A program made the position numbers and the translations under genes. Under the pieces are notes generated by a model. That model ran no database searches and was not told the DNA's origin. It worked only from the letters and a program-made list of their open reading frames with translations. Shown here in pieces: positions 43,064-52,767 of a DNA stretch of 64,000 nt; the first letter of the stretch is position 1; each line of letters starts with the position of its first letter. This stretch comes from Spirochaetota bacterium (GTDB lineage: Bacteria; Spirochaetota; UBA4802; UBA5550): NCBI GenBank assembly GCA_016933025.1, contig JAFGBT010000023.1, forward strand, positions 1 to 64,000, written 5' to 3'.

Positions 43064-44656
43064 TTATGATGTTCGTTTAAGCACCAGCATGGTGGTGTCG
43101 TCATGGGGCGGCTCCTCCCCCCGGAACTTCTCGAGCTCTGCCACCAGAAGCTGGACAAACTCCTCCGGGTTCAGATTATTGTTCTCCACGACAAGCTTGT
43201 TGAGCCGCTGGATGCCGAACTCCTCGCCCTGCTCGTTTCGCATCTCGGTGACGCCGTCGGTATAAAGGACCACAATGTCCCCGACGTTCAGCTTGACCCG
43301 CCCCTGCTTGTACTCGGTGTCTTCCATTATCCCGATCGGGATGCCGTCGAGCTTCGTTATGGTGCAGGAATTCATTGACGAGCGATAGCAGAAGAGCGGC
43401 CCATGCCCCGCGTTGGAAAAGGAGAGCTCCTGTGTCTCGCGGTCGTATATCATAAAAAAGAGGGTGGCGAACTTGTCCATCGCGAAATCGACACCGAGCG
43501 AATCATTAATGGCGCGCACAACGCTCGCGCAGTCGACATCGCTTCGCGTTATGTATGATGTAAACACGGTCCTGATCATCACCATGATCAGCGAAGCGGG
43601 AACGCCCTTCCCGGAAACATCGCTTATGAGCGCGCCGACCTTGCTGTTGTTGATGTCGATGTAATCGAAATAATCGCCGCCGACGCCCCGCGCAGCCTTC
43701 GTGTGGCCTTTTATCTGTATCCCGTTCCGGTTATAGAACGCGGTCGGGTTCAGGCCTTCCTGGATCTCCTTGGCCATCTCGATCTGCTCTTCCATGATGC
43801 GGGACTCGATCTCCTTTTTCTTGGCGTCCTTGATCTGCACGGTCATCTGGTTGAATTCCCTGGCCAGCTGGCCGAGCTCGTCCCCGGTATTGATATCTAT
43901 CCGATAGTCCAGGTTTCCCTTACCTATGATCTCGGCGCCGTGGGAAAGGGCCTTGACGGGCCGGATGGTGATGCTCGCCAGCACGACCGCGCCGACAATC
44001 GCGATCCCCAGAAAAACGAGCGAAATCGGCACGATGAACTTAACAAGATTCATGATCTCCTTTCGTATAACGACATCGGAAAGCCCTATAATGACCGTGC
44101 CTATTTTACGCCTGTCGAATTTGTTCAGCACAGTCTTTGAAAAATCGTAGATTTTACCGCCGGTGTCCCGCGTATCGGAAACATTGATGACCCGGATGTC
44201 ATCGCTCGCGGCGCGATCCGCAAGGCCGCGGTCAATCCCGTCGTCGAGCTGGGCCTGCACCCGGCGCTCCACGCGGCGATCAAAATTCTGGATGATTCCG
44301 TTGTTCTTGTCCAGTATGAACGAGTATTCGATGTACTCGATCTTTTTCAGGTCGTTGATGGCGGCGATCATGGAGAGCTCGTCCAGGCCGATGGATTGCT
44401 GGGCCGTGTTGGCCAGGTGCACCGTCTCCCGCTCGACCGCATCGAGGACCTGGAGCGTCAGAATGTTGCTCTCGCGCCATATGAAAAAGAGGGTAATGGA
44501 TGCGATAATTAACACGACAAGCGAAATAATTGCGAGGGAAAACTTGAGGCGAATGCCGAACTTTACGCCGGATTCCCCGGCGGGCCCGGATGCTTCGCCC
44601 GGGGTTTCGGAATCTGCAGGACGGTTGTTTTTTTCTTTATCAGTATCGCCGTTCAT
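43064..44656 (-). CDS. Membrane-bound SpoIIE-type serine phosphatase with HAMP domain
   Basis: The 530-residue protein has an N-terminal cytoplasmic stretch rich in Asp, Glu and Ser, a membrane helix at about 37-60, and an extracytoplasmic sensor (about 60-205). A second membrane helix lies at 210-235 (FIVPISLVFLGIAIVGAVVL), followed by a HAMP segment (IRPVKALSHGAEIIGKGNL) and a PP2C/SpoIIE phosphatase. Metal-binding acidic residues are seen in ARGVGGDYFDYI, LISDVSGKGVPA, VVLYTDGVTE and HDDTTM. Such enzymes dephosphorylate STAS antagonists and free sigma factors. It starts 5 nt after the TPR gene ends. Confidence 0.93.
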   Translation of the reverse strand: MNGDTDKEKNNRPADSETPGEASGPAGESGVKFGIRLKFSLAIISLVVLIIASITLFFIWRESNILTLQVLDAVERETVHLANTAQQSIGLDELSMIAAINDLKKIEYIEYSFILDKNNGIIQNFDRRVERRVQAQLDDGIDRGLADRAASDDIRVINVSDTRDTGGKIYDFSKTVLNKFDRRKIGTVIIGLSDVVIRKEIMNLVKFIVPISLVFLGIAIVGAVVLASITIRPVKALSHGAEIIGKGNLDYRIDINTGDELGQLAREFNQMTVQIKDAKKKEIESRIMEEQIEMAKEIQEGLNPTAFYNRNGIQIKGHTKAARGVGGDYFDYIDINNSKVGALISDVSGKGVPASLIMVMIRTVFTSYITRSDVDCASVVRAINDSLGVDFAMDKFATLFFMIYDRETQELSFSNAGHGPLFCYRSSMNSCTITKLDGIPIGIMEDTEYKQGRVKLNVGDIVVLYTDGVTEMRNEQGEEFGIQRLNKLVVENNNLNPEEFVQLLVAELEKFRGEEPPHDDTTMLVLKRTS

Positions 44657-44661
44657 TCTCG

Positions 44662-46605
44662 CTACCGCTGCATGAAAGCCAGCACCTTGCGGATATTGTT
44701 CCGCGCCTTGATGTTACCCGGATCGATGGTCAGGACCTTCCTCCACTCCTGGATCGCCCTATCAAACTGGTTGTTGGTATAATAGTTGATGCCGCTATAA
44801 TAGTACTTGTTGACCAGCTCCCGCTGTTTCGCGGTGAGCGTCTGCTGGCGCTCCACTTCCCCGACGCCGACCCGCAGCTGGGCCTCGATTTTGTTGACTG
44901 TAACGACCGCCTTGACGTTCGTCGGGTCTTTCTGGGCAACCCACCTGAAATGCGCCAGCGCTTTCGCAATGTTCTCCTTGCCTCCCCTCTGATACAAGTT
45001 CATACCTGTCTGGTATCTCCGGTTTATCTCCGCACGGTCGGCAGGGGAAAGGTTCCCTTCCTCGACGTCCCTGAGGCCGTTCGCCGCCTGGGCGATCAGA
45101 TTATCTATGCCCGGGTAATTCCTGTCAATTGATTTAATGATATTGAAAATCCTGGCGGCATTACGGTAGTCCTTTTTCTCCATGTACTCCTTGCCTTCAA
45201 GGACCCTGGCGGCCACGACGCTGTTCTTGTCGCTCGGGTTCAGCATGAGATCACATTTAATGATGTACTCGCGCGCGATTTTATTCTTCGGGAACAGCCT
45301 CAGTATGGCGTCCCACTTTTTTTTGGATTCGTCGTACTCGCCCCTTGCGTAGAGACTCCTCCCCGCGATGATCATCGGGTTAATCACATCGTAATACGGG
45401 GAGTTTTCGTCAACCGATTCCTCTTCGGCGATGCGCAGTGCGTCCTGTGCTCTCTTGAGATATTCTTTCGCCTGCTCGTTTTTCTTGTCCAGGGAGATAG
45501 TCGTCACGAACGCGTCAATGGCCTCCTTGTATCTCCCCTGCGTATAGGCGATCATGCCTTCCTGGAAGCGCTGGTTGATGCGCTGCAGCCGGAGCGCCTT
45601 CTGCTTCTCGTCGTATTCTCTGCTGAGCCGCTCCAGGTCTTTCAGCCGTTCCTTCGCGTCCTTATAGTCCTTGATGAGAGCCAGAGACGTCTCGAAATCC
45701 TGCTGAGCCTCGTCAAACCGGTTATTATTGACATTGTTGATGCCGGAGCGGTAGGCTTCCTCCGCCTGCTGCTGGCGCTGCGCGTACATCATCTTCTCCT
45801 CTACAATGTCTCGTATCTTTTCGAGATAATCCCTCGCGTCCCTGTGGTCAGGATCGATCTTCAGCACCTCCTCGAATTCCGCCCGGGCCGCGTTATAATC
45901 ATTTTTCTCGAAATACCCGATCCCTCTGGTCATATAATTCCGTATCTTCTCGAATTTAATCCTGTTCTCAATGGCGAAATCGCACTTCCGCTTTCCCTCC
46001 AGGGCCTCGCCGTCCCGGGGAACATACCTGAGAACGTCCTGCCAGAGCTTCCGGGCCTTTTCAAAATCGGGGAACTCCATGGCCATCTCGGCCCTCGCCT
46101 GTCCTTTAAGCTGCTCCACCTTTTCCCGCATCAACCGGGAGAGCCGCAATTTTTCCTCCGCGGCCCTTATCTCGGCCTCGAGATTCTTCATGTCGTACAT
46201 GGCTTCCCGCATGTCGCCGTCGTTCGGGTCCAGTTTGTAGGCATCCACATATTCGCTGATGGCGCTCTTGCCCATGGCAATGCCGAGCTCTATTTCATTG
46301 TCGTCTTCTTCCTTCAGCTTTTTCCTCGCTATCCGGTAGTTGAGCTTTGCCTTCTGGAAAGCCATGTCCTTGCGCTGCTTGATTTCGTAGACCATCTCGA
46401 TCTTCTGCTGGATCTTTTCGTTATCAGGCTCGATTTCAAGACAGCCGAGCCATAGCCCGATGGCCTGGTTGTATTCCCGCTTGTCAAAATAGGTCTGTGC
46501 CTCCCGGTCCATCTCCTTCAGGGTGGCGGGGTGCAGGTCCGTGAAGGCCTGGCAGACAATCAGAATCGACATGAACAGTATATTGTATGTTGTGCCGCGT
46601 TTCAT
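44662..46605 (-). CDS. Exported TPR-repeat protein
   Basis: The 647-residue protein has a signal peptide (about residues 7-25) followed by about ten or more TPR-like helical pairs separated by charged, coiled-coil-like stretches. Examples are YFDKREYNQAIGLWLGCLEI, YNAARAEFEEVLKIDPDH, GRYKEAIDAFVTTI and NQFDRAIQEWRKVLTIDPGN. TPR arrays bind partner proteins, so a periplasmic scaffold role is likely; the partner is unknown. It is followed within 5 nt by the SpoIIE-type phosphatase gene. The ATG at 46605 was chosen for the signal peptide; a TTG 9 codons upstream is also in frame. Confidence 0.85.
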   Translation of the reverse strand: MKRGTTYNILFMSILIVCQAFTDLHPATLKEMDREAQTYFDKREYNQAIGLWLGCLEIEPDNEKIQQKIEMVYEIKQRKDMAFQKAKLNYRIARKKLKEEDDNEIELGIAMGKSAISEYVDAYKLDPNDGDMREAMYDMKNLEAEIRAAEEKLRLSRLMREKVEQLKGQARAEMAMEFPDFEKARKLWQDVLRYVPRDGEALEGKRKCDFAIENRIKFEKIRNYMTRGIGYFEKNDYNAARAEFEEVLKIDPDHRDARDYLEKIRDIVEEKMMYAQRQQQAEEAYRSGINNVNNNRFDEAQQDFETSLALIKDYKDAKERLKDLERLSREYDEKQKALRLQRINQRFQEGMIAYTQGRYKEAIDAFVTTISLDKKNEQAKEYLKRAQDALRIAEEESVDENSPYYDVINPMIIAGRSLYARGEYDESKKKWDAILRLFPKNKIAREYIIKCDLMLNPSDKNSVVAARVLEGKEYMEKKDYRNAARIFNIIKSIDRNYPGIDNLIAQAANGLRDVEEGNLSPADRAEINRRYQTGMNLYQRGGKENIAKALAHFRWVAQKDPTNVKAVVTVNKIEAQLRVGVGEVERQQTLTAKQRELVNKYYYSGINYYTNNQFDRAIQEWRKVLTIDPGNIKARNNIRKVLAFMQR

Positions 46606-46629
46606 GATGGTAATAATCGACCTTGAATT

Positions 46630-46735
46630 CAAGCCCCCCGCCCCACTGAGGGGGGCTTTTATTTTCCTGATCCAATCGTTATCAAAAATCTCTCAACGTC
46701 CCCCTCTGGGGGATTTAGGGGGCTCGTTCGCCCCA
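46630..46735. repeat. G/C-tract palindromic intergenic repeat, copy 2
   Basis: Two C-run/G-run hairpins lie upstream of the TPR gene: one near 46634-46658 (CCCCCC...GGGGGGC) and one near 46698-46724 (CCCCCTCTGGGGGATTTAGG). The second copy shares the CCCCTCTGGGG core with the element between rny and the ymdB-like gene. No open frame. Confidence 0.65.
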
Positions 46736-46819
46736 AATATCATCGCTGAATAAAATTTTTTGTTGAAATTATACCGACCCCTGTGTCATGTGTATTTTCG
46801 TTAGATCACATCCAACCAA

Positions 46820-46891
46820 GCGGGTGTAATTCAGTGGTAGAATGTCAGCTTCCCAAGCTGAACGTCGACGGTTCGATCCCGTTCACCCGCT
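46820..46891 (+). tRNA. tRNA-Gly (CCC)
   Basis: The cloverleaf is complete. The acceptor stem is GCGGGTG/CACCCGC with discriminator T, as usual for tRNA-Gly. The anticodon loop TTCCCAA gives anticodon CCC, flanked by stem TCAGC/GCTGA. The T-arm pairs GACGG with CCGTT. No CCA is encoded. It is alone on the plus strand, and its last base overlaps the stop codon of the BNR-repeat gene on the other strand. Confidence 0.92.
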
Positions 46892-49323
46892 CATTCTTTT
46901 TTCGCCATGAGCCGATACATCAGCCTGAACCTGAAAAGAGCCAGCCTTGAATAAAACGAGATCCTGGATCCGAATCCCATGGTCGTTATTACCAGTCCCA
47001 GACCGAGAAACGTCAGCGTAATGAACCCCAAACGGCGCGGGAACTTCTCCATTATTCTCATGGCGTAATTGATCACCGGGGACCGTTCCGCGGGGAGCAC
47101 GATCGAGACCCTTGCCACAAAGGGCTTCGTCCAGTAATACCTCACCGATCCGTCAACGTATGAGCTGTACTTGCATTTGACCCCGACGTAGTACCTGCCG
47201 TTACTCAGACTCTCCGCCGTTACAATCGTTCCCTTCTGGGTGATGTCGTCCAGCATGACCTGCTTATCTTTATTAATGTAGACCGAATAGCCGATGACCG
47301 ACTCGGGGCGTATGTTTTTCGTCACGATGATCGCCTTGAAGGACCCTCTGTCATAGTCCTTTCTGGGATCAAAGGGGAACTGAATATAGACCGCCGGGGC
47401 AAAGGCCAAGGCCTCGCGTTCGCGTTGCACCCGCTCCCGGTAGTATTTCTGGAATTTCTTCTCTTCCTCGGCTATCCGCTTGTAATAGTCGGGGTCCACC
47501 ACACGGTCGGGAGCGCCAATGATGAAGTCATAGGTCGAAACGCGGCTGAACTGGTTTGTCTTGTCAACCGCCGCCACACTGAAAAAATAGTTCCCGTCCT
47601 CCAGGTCTTTGAACCGCATGTTCATGTCGGTGGTGAACGTATCTGGCATCCGGATCGCGTCTTTTGATATTGTGTAGACGAACCCCTTGATCCGCTCCGG
47701 TTCGTCTATCGCCCAGGTGAAGACCGGAGCCCTGACCTCCGACGGCTTCCCCTGTGGGTTCGTCGGCGACACGATGACCGGTCCGGGCAGCGGGTTAATG
47801 GCGAGCTGCAGCTTGTAATGGATGGTACGGCTGAAATTCCCGGCCCCGTCCACGGCGCGGATATGATAATAGGAAATTCCGTCGCCGATATTGTCTGTGA
47901 TTTTCTCCATGGTGATGCCCGGCTTCATGTTGACGACGGTCGGGTTGAAATCCGGGATTTCATTCCGCAACGCCGCATACCCGACTATTCCGGATTCATC
48001 ACGAGACGGACGCCACTGCATCACAATATAGGGGAGCCGCGACCATTGTCCTTCCGGGTTGGTCTCCGAGAAAACGGCGGGAGGCTTGACATAAACGTCC
48101 GTCTGCTTGGCCATGATGACGTTCCGTTCTTCCCAAAAGACAAGGAGGCGCCTGCCGAGTGAGACGACTGACGGGTTTTTCGACTGGTACCGGGCTTCGG
48201 ATACCTCGGTTTCAGGCAGAAAGGTCTTTTCCCTGGTGGAATACTTGCGCGCGAATATTCTCGCACCCCCCTCTCTCGTATCATACCAGAGCACCATGAT
48301 ATCGCCGCCCGACACGCCGATGGAGGGAGAATAGCAGTTGGCCATGGTACCGGAGACAGTCAGCGGCTCCTCGTCCCAGGACCACCCGCGGTCAAACCCG
48401 CGGACCATCTTGATGGTCCAGTTCTTCTCGTCATTGTTATGATAGACCACGTAAAGGGTATCATCATGCAGAATCATCGACGGCGCGGCGTTGTTCCCCG
48501 GGCTGTCGGTTATCCTCTTCTTGAGGCTCCAGGTCCTCCCGAAATTAGAGGATTTCATGAAATACAGTTCGTCCGAGTAGTCCTCCTGCTTCGCCTGCCA
48601 TACCATGAAGAAATATTTCCCTGACATGATTATCGACGGGAAAAAGGCTCCTCGCACGCCCGCCCCCAGACGTATCAGCGGCCCGGTCGTCTTGAATTGC
48701 TCGCCGTCCTCGCTCCTGGCATGAAACAGGCTGATATTATCCGACACGCTCCCGTGGTAAAAAAGATGGAGCACGCTGAGATCGTCATAGTAGACGCGAG
48801 GGAGCATCTCCATCTGCAGTTCTTTTTCCAGCGCTATCTTTTTCGGCCGGCTCCAGGTGGCGCCCAGGTCTTTCGAGGTCGAGTAAAATATACGGGTTGT
48901 CGACTCGGCGTCAAGATACGCGTTCCACATCACGGTCACCACGCCCGACGGCGATACCGCCGCGTGCGGGTTCATCGCTGTTTTTGAAGCCACGGCGGCG
49001 ACCCTGATGGAAGGAATGAAGGTGACCCCTCCGTCAAACGAGAGTGAGACGTAAATCCCCTGCGCCCAGCCTTCCCGTCCCTCGTAGGCTGCGGCAATGA
49101 CGTCGCCGCGGCTGGACACGGAAATGTCCCTGGCGACGACGTTGAATGACGAGACCTGAAAACTTCTCTCCCAGCCCGCCGGATTTGTCGTGACCTTCCT
49201 GTTCTGGAAGACCAGCGCCGCCGCGAGGGCAAAGATCACCAGGACAACCAGCGCCCACGGGAGCTGCCTGACTAAGGCAAAACGGAAATAAAGCGTGGTA
49301 ATACCGGATAACAATCGCTTCAT
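46891..49323 (-). CDS. Membrane-anchored BNR/sialidase-like repeat protein
   Basis: The 810-residue protein has an N-terminal signal-anchor helix (about residues 22-40). A beta-propeller-like region with Asp-box/BNR motifs follows at about 60-410: SFDGGVTFIPS, SKDLGATWSRP, SSNFGRTWSLK and FDRGWSWDEE. Two or three fibronectin or Ig-like domains run from about 420 to 740 (PNPQG-like linkers, VYTISKD, SVYINKDKQ). A C-terminal membrane helix is seen at about 775-795 (LGFITLTFLGLGLVITTMGF). Sialidase catalytic residues (Arg triad, Tyr/Glu) cannot be identified, so a binding role is as likely as hydrolysis. Confidence 0.75.
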   Translation of the reverse strand: MKRLLSGITTLYFRFALVRQLPWALVVLVIFALAAALVFQNRKVTTNPAGWERSFQVSSFNVVARDISVSSRGDVIAAAYEGREGWAQGIYVSLSFDGGVTFIPSIRVAAVASKTAMNPHAAVSPSGVVTVMWNAYLDAESTTRIFYSTSKDLGATWSRPKKIALEKELQMEMLPRVYYDDLSVLHLFYHGSVSDNISLFHARSEDGEQFKTTGPLIRLGAGVRGAFFPSIIMSGKYFFMVWQAKQEDYSDELYFMKSSNFGRTWSLKKRITDSPGNNAAPSMILHDDTLYVVYHNNDEKNWTIKMVRGFDRGWSWDEEPLTVSGTMANCYSPSIGVSGGDIMVLWYDTREGGARIFARKYSTREKTFLPETEVSEARYQSKNPSVVSLGRRLLVFWEERNVIMAKQTDVYVKPPAVFSETNPEGQWSRLPYIVMQWRPSRDESGIVGYAALRNEIPDFNPTVVNMKPGITMEKITDNIGDGISYYHIRAVDGAGNFSRTIHYKLQLAINPLPGPVIVSPTNPQGKPSEVRAPVFTWAIDEPERIKGFVYTISKDAIRMPDTFTTDMNMRFKDLEDGNYFFSVAAVDKTNQFSRVSTYDFIIGAPDRVVDPDYYKRIAEEEKKFQKYYRERVQREREALAFAPAVYIQFPFDPRKDYDRGSFKAIIVTKNIRPESVIGYSVYINKDKQVMLDDITQKGTIVTAESLSNGRYYVGVKCKYSSYVDGSVRYYWTKPFVARVSIVLPAERSPVINYAMRIMEKFPRRLGFITLTFLGLGLVITTMGFGSRISFYSRLALFRFRLMYRLMAKKE

Positions 49324-49769
49324 TGTACTTCAACCCAGATTCATACGGCCTGTCGCCGCGACGAGACACAGCATTATCGCATGTTCTTAAGTTATAAACA
49401 TGTGTTGCACCTGTCAACCAGTCCTGATATTATCATCGCCATAATACATGAAAATATTATGCAATTATATTTATTTGTATAAAAAATAGTCGCGCCGCCC
49501 GATCGACGCCATACTGATAAACAGATGTGTTCACCCAGGATGATAAATTGTAATTGCAATCAATCAAGAATAGTAATAAACCTGTTCAAATGGGGGATTT
49601 CTTTGCACATAGGTTAATACCGTTTATTAAGATACTTAATTGATTCTTCTGTCATTGCGGCGAGCTCCTCGACAGGCCTGTGGTGAGCCTTTCGAACCAC
49701 TCATCGCGATGACATATACAATTATCACAATTATGTATTAATGATGACCTCTTCGGAAACTTGAAGGAT
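49324..49769. other. Intergenic region upstream of the LysM protein
   Basis: The 446 nt between divergent genes hold no plausible gene. Most of it is AT-rich. A 65-nt repeat with imperfect inverted ends lies at 49650-49714. No clear promoter could be assigned. Confidence 0.6.
49650..49714. repeat. GTCATTGCG-ended dispersed repeat, copy 2
   Basis: The element starts with GTCATTGCGG and ends with TCGCGATGAC, an imperfect inverted pair. The middle contains CTCCTCGACAGGCCTG and CTTTCGAACCA. The left end matches the element between argJ and argD. Non-coding. Confidence 0.5.
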
Positions 49770-52184
49770 ATGGAAATCAGGGATATCATTAAATCCGACA
49801 GCGACAGGCTGTTCATCGTAGACCCGGAATGCTATATTATCTTTACGGGGGAAACGACCGACGACATCAAGCCGTTTATAAGGATAGGCAACTGGAATGA
49901 CATGCCCGTCGAGTTGATCCCACTCATCGAGAACATCATCATTACCGACAACCTCATCGGGAACCCGGCGCACGAGCAATTTAACATCGATGTACGAAAT
50001 CTTCAGGAAAACCGCTACATCGGGAGCAGGGGGGTCGTCAGGATATTCCTCGATTTCCAGAAAATCTTCGGCCTCGACCTGACCAACGCGTCAATCGTCG
50101 ACATCGAGAAAGACCTCCCCGACCTCTCAAAGGCTAAAAACATCTCCCGTAAAGACCAGTTTATCGGCGTCTTTTACCGGAACGGCAACTTCAAGGTGCT
50201 GCTCGATAACAACACCATATTTGACCTGAATAAAATCACGCAGTTGCCGATAAGCTGGCAGAAATTCCACGACCACTTGGCAGAGACGCACAGGAACGCC
50301 GAAAGATACGCGGGCGCGGGCCTGGTCGTTGTCGGCCATAACCCGATGTTTTACAACCGAAAGTCGTTCTACACGTACCTATTTCCGATGAACTACCTGA
50401 AAGACTTTTCCCTCCTCGGCATCGACCCGGGGAAAATCCAGGCGATCATGCATCCCTCGCTCAACCTCATCAACCTGTCTAAGCTCTTCGGGTGGCTGAA
50501 CAACACCGGGAGAAAAATTACAGTTTTCGCGAACAGCATCGACATTGACCTGTTTAAAAAACTCTATTCCCGCTGCTGGCTCCAGAGGGAGGATTTCAGC
50601 GGCTTCGAGCAACGGACCGGGGACGGGCTTGTCGTTAAGAATTATCCCGGGACATACAACCTGAAACTGGAATTCCACGGCACCCCCCCCCACGGCGACA
50701 GGCTGGCAATAGGTTTCATCAAGGGATCCGCCGGGACAAGGGGCCTCCTCAAGGAAAAACTCGACGCGCTGGTGATAAACTACACAGCCTACGAGGACAT
50801 ACACCTGCTTCTGAAATCAACCGCCGCTCCATACGCCATCATCGATGACGGAAACAAAAACGTCGCGAAACTCGCCGGAAGCAGCCGGATAGTCCTATCG
50901 GCGGGCGTCCACTACTCCTTCTGCCGCTACCTGAGCCCTATCGAGATCTTTCCCCTCGCCGGACTGGACGACGTAACGATCGCGCGCATCGCGACCGACA
51001 CCGAATCGCTTACGGCTGAGCTGGCAGCGGATAGGGGCGACGCGGCCGGTCCCGACCGGCAAAAAATATTATTCAACATGCTCTCGCTCGCCAGGGTGCA
51101 CCTTCACAGCACGCGGGACAGGGGGCTTGCGTCGCGGCTGAGGGGTCTGGTTGAACTCCTTTCGAGAAAAGCCTTCAGGTCGGGAGACGCCTACGACCCG
51201 GCCCGCCATGTCATCATGCTCGCCCTTTATGACGGCTCCCTGTTTCCCTTCATCACGGAATGCGAAACCTCAGGGGGCATGCGTCTGTTTGACGAGATCA
51301 ACCCGGCAGACGCCGGCACTCCGGAGGGTCCGCACCCGGCAATGCGGGAATACTGGCAGAGGATCATCGACGACCGCGCCCGTCTGGGTCACCTTATCGA
51401 AATCTACACGCAATCAAAGGCGTATACCGAGAAAAACATGCCTGAGCTGTCGAGGCTTAAAGAAGCAATCAGGACACGCAAGGAGCAGTACCAGGAAGAA
51501 TCACTCAGTCTCGAGAGTTCCTGGTCGAGGTCGATCGCGACGTCCCCTGCCGAAGCGGTAAGGGCTCCGGCCTCGGCCGGCGGCATAGACAAGGAAAGCG
51601 AGATCCCGGCCTCGATCGCCGCCCGCCTCCGCTCACTTCCGGCAGCGGTGAAAATAACCGTCCCGCTTGCGCTGCTTCTGCTCGCCGCCGCTCTGCTGCT
51701 GGTGCGCGACGGCCGCATAGTGGAGCGGATCATGCAGCGCGACCGCGGGCCAATAACCCAGAGCCGCGAACTTGATGAAAAGTACAGCGCCATCGGGAAG
51801 CAGATGAACATACGGATCAGGGACCACGATATACTTGAATACGCAAACAAGGTTGCGGTCAAGAACGGCTATTATAAAATCGCCGAGACAACGCTCAAAG
51901 AACGCAACCCGGACTGGATATATCCGCACAACATTTTTGTTATGCTCGATGGGCAGCGGGTCGTCGTGAGCCGGGGCGACACCCTGTGGAACCTTTCGAA
52001 AAACAAGCTCATCGAATCGTCCCTTGCTTTTGACGACCTCATGAAACGGATATACGACGCCGATATACAAGAGAGGCTGCCGCTCGTAAATGAGGCGAGA
52101 CGGCACGCGTTCAGCGAGGAACAGCTTCAGCTGTTGAGAAAGGCCGTCGAAAGCCTACCCCGGACAGACGGCGGGGCGCGGTGA
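49770..52184 (+). CDS. Large protein with single membrane helix and C-terminal LysM domain
   Basis: From the chosen ATG the protein has 804 residues. The first 540 are a mixed alpha/beta region with no family I recognise (IVDPECYIIFTGETTDD, NRKSFYTYLFPMNYLKDF). Charged helices follow, then one membrane helix at about 630-652 (ITVPLALLLLAAALLLV). An extracytoplasmic C-terminus with a LysM-like module is at about 727-775 (RVVVSRGDTLWNLSKNKLI). LysM modules bind peptidoglycan, so the protein probably links a cytoplasmic domain to the cell wall. A TTG three codons upstream is an alternative start; the GAAGGA before the ATG is very close. The next gene starts 1 nt after its stop. Confidence 0.75.
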   Translation: MEIRDIIKSDSDRLFIVDPECYIIFTGETTDDIKPFIRIGNWNDMPVELIPLIENIIITDNLIGNPAHEQFNIDVRNLQENRYIGSRGVVRIFLDFQKIFGLDLTNASIVDIEKDLPDLSKAKNISRKDQFIGVFYRNGNFKVLLDNNTIFDLNKITQLPISWQKFHDHLAETHRNAERYAGAGLVVVGHNPMFYNRKSFYTYLFPMNYLKDFSLLGIDPGKIQAIMHPSLNLINLSKLFGWLNNTGRKITVFANSIDIDLFKKLYSRCWLQREDFSGFEQRTGDGLVVKNYPGTYNLKLEFHGTPPHGDRLAIGFIKGSAGTRGLLKEKLDALVINYTAYEDIHLLLKSTAAPYAIIDDGNKNVAKLAGSSRIVLSAGVHYSFCRYLSPIEIFPLAGLDDVTIARIATDTESLTAELAADRGDAAGPDRQKILFNMLSLARVHLHSTRDRGLASRLRGLVELLSRKAFRSGDAYDPARHVIMLALYDGSLFPFITECETSGGMRLFDEINPADAGTPEGPHPAMREYWQRIIDDRARLGHLIEIYTQSKAYTEKNMPELSRLKEAIRTRKEQYQEESLSLESSWSRSIATSPAEAVRAPASAGGIDKESEIPASIAARLRSLPAAVKITVPLALLLLAAALLLVRDGRIVERIMQRDRGPITQSRELDEKYSAIGKQMNIRIRDHDILEYANKVAVKNGYYKIAETTLKERNPDWIYPHNIFVMLDGQRVVVSRGDTLWNLSKNKLIESSLAFDDLMKRIYDADIQERLPLVNEARRHAFSEEQLQLLRKAVESLPRTDGGAR

Positions 52185-52185
52185 A

Positions 52186-52767
52186 ATGGTCATAGATAAA
52201 AACAAACATTATTACATCGAGCCGGTCGAAATCGAGGTATACCTGAAAAAAGCGGGGAAGGTCCGGACCGTCATCAAGGACCTGCCGATCGAGATTATTC
52301 CGGTCCAGCCCATGAGTGAAAAAAGCAGGGAGATATTCAGAACCTTCCAGGGAAAAAACGAGCCGATCGACCTCATGGAGGTGCAGAACTACTTTCCCGA
52401 GTACATAAAGCTGATTTACGACTCCTACTACCAAAACATGGACCTGTTTGAAAAGCTCTCGATGCATTTCAAGTCCGGCCTGGCGGGGAGTACGGACTCA
52501 TGGAGGCTGGCGCTCTACTTCACTGAGCTTCTCATGAAATACGAGCCCACCATCGCGTCAAAAGTAATCGGGGATTTCCAGACCTACAATTTGAACTACC
52601 TGATCGTCAAGCTGAACGAACTCCGCGAGCCTTTCCTCCTTGAGGATTCCACAGTTGCGTTCCTGATCAAAAGGAGAAACATGTTTTACAAGGACCGGCC
52701 GCGGGATAAGGAATTCGACAAGCTCGTTGAGCTGTGGGAGTACAATGTGAAGGAAAAATATTTTTGA
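52186..52767 (+). CDS. Conserved-looking cytoplasmic protein, unknown function
   Basis: This 193-residue protein has no signal peptide or membrane helix. It begins with a beta-rich stretch (YYIEPVEIEVYLKKAGKV) and continues as mostly charged and aromatic helices (PEYIKLIYDSYYQNMDLFEK, DKLVELWEYNVKEKYF). I do not recognise the family. Its ATG follows the LysM gene stop by 1 nt, so it is translationally coupled to it and probably works with that protein. A near-perfect 48-nt palindrome starts inside its last codons. Confidence 0.75.
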   Translation: MVIDKNKHYYIEPVEIEVYLKKAGKVRTVIKDLPIEIIPVQPMSEKSREIFRTFQGKNEPIDLMEVQNYFPEYIKLIYDSYYQNMDLFEKLSMHFKSGLAGSTDSWRLALYFTELLMKYEPTIASKVIGDFQTYNLNYLIVKLNELREPFLLEDSTVAFLIKRRNMFYKDRPRDKEFDKLVELWEYNVKEKYF

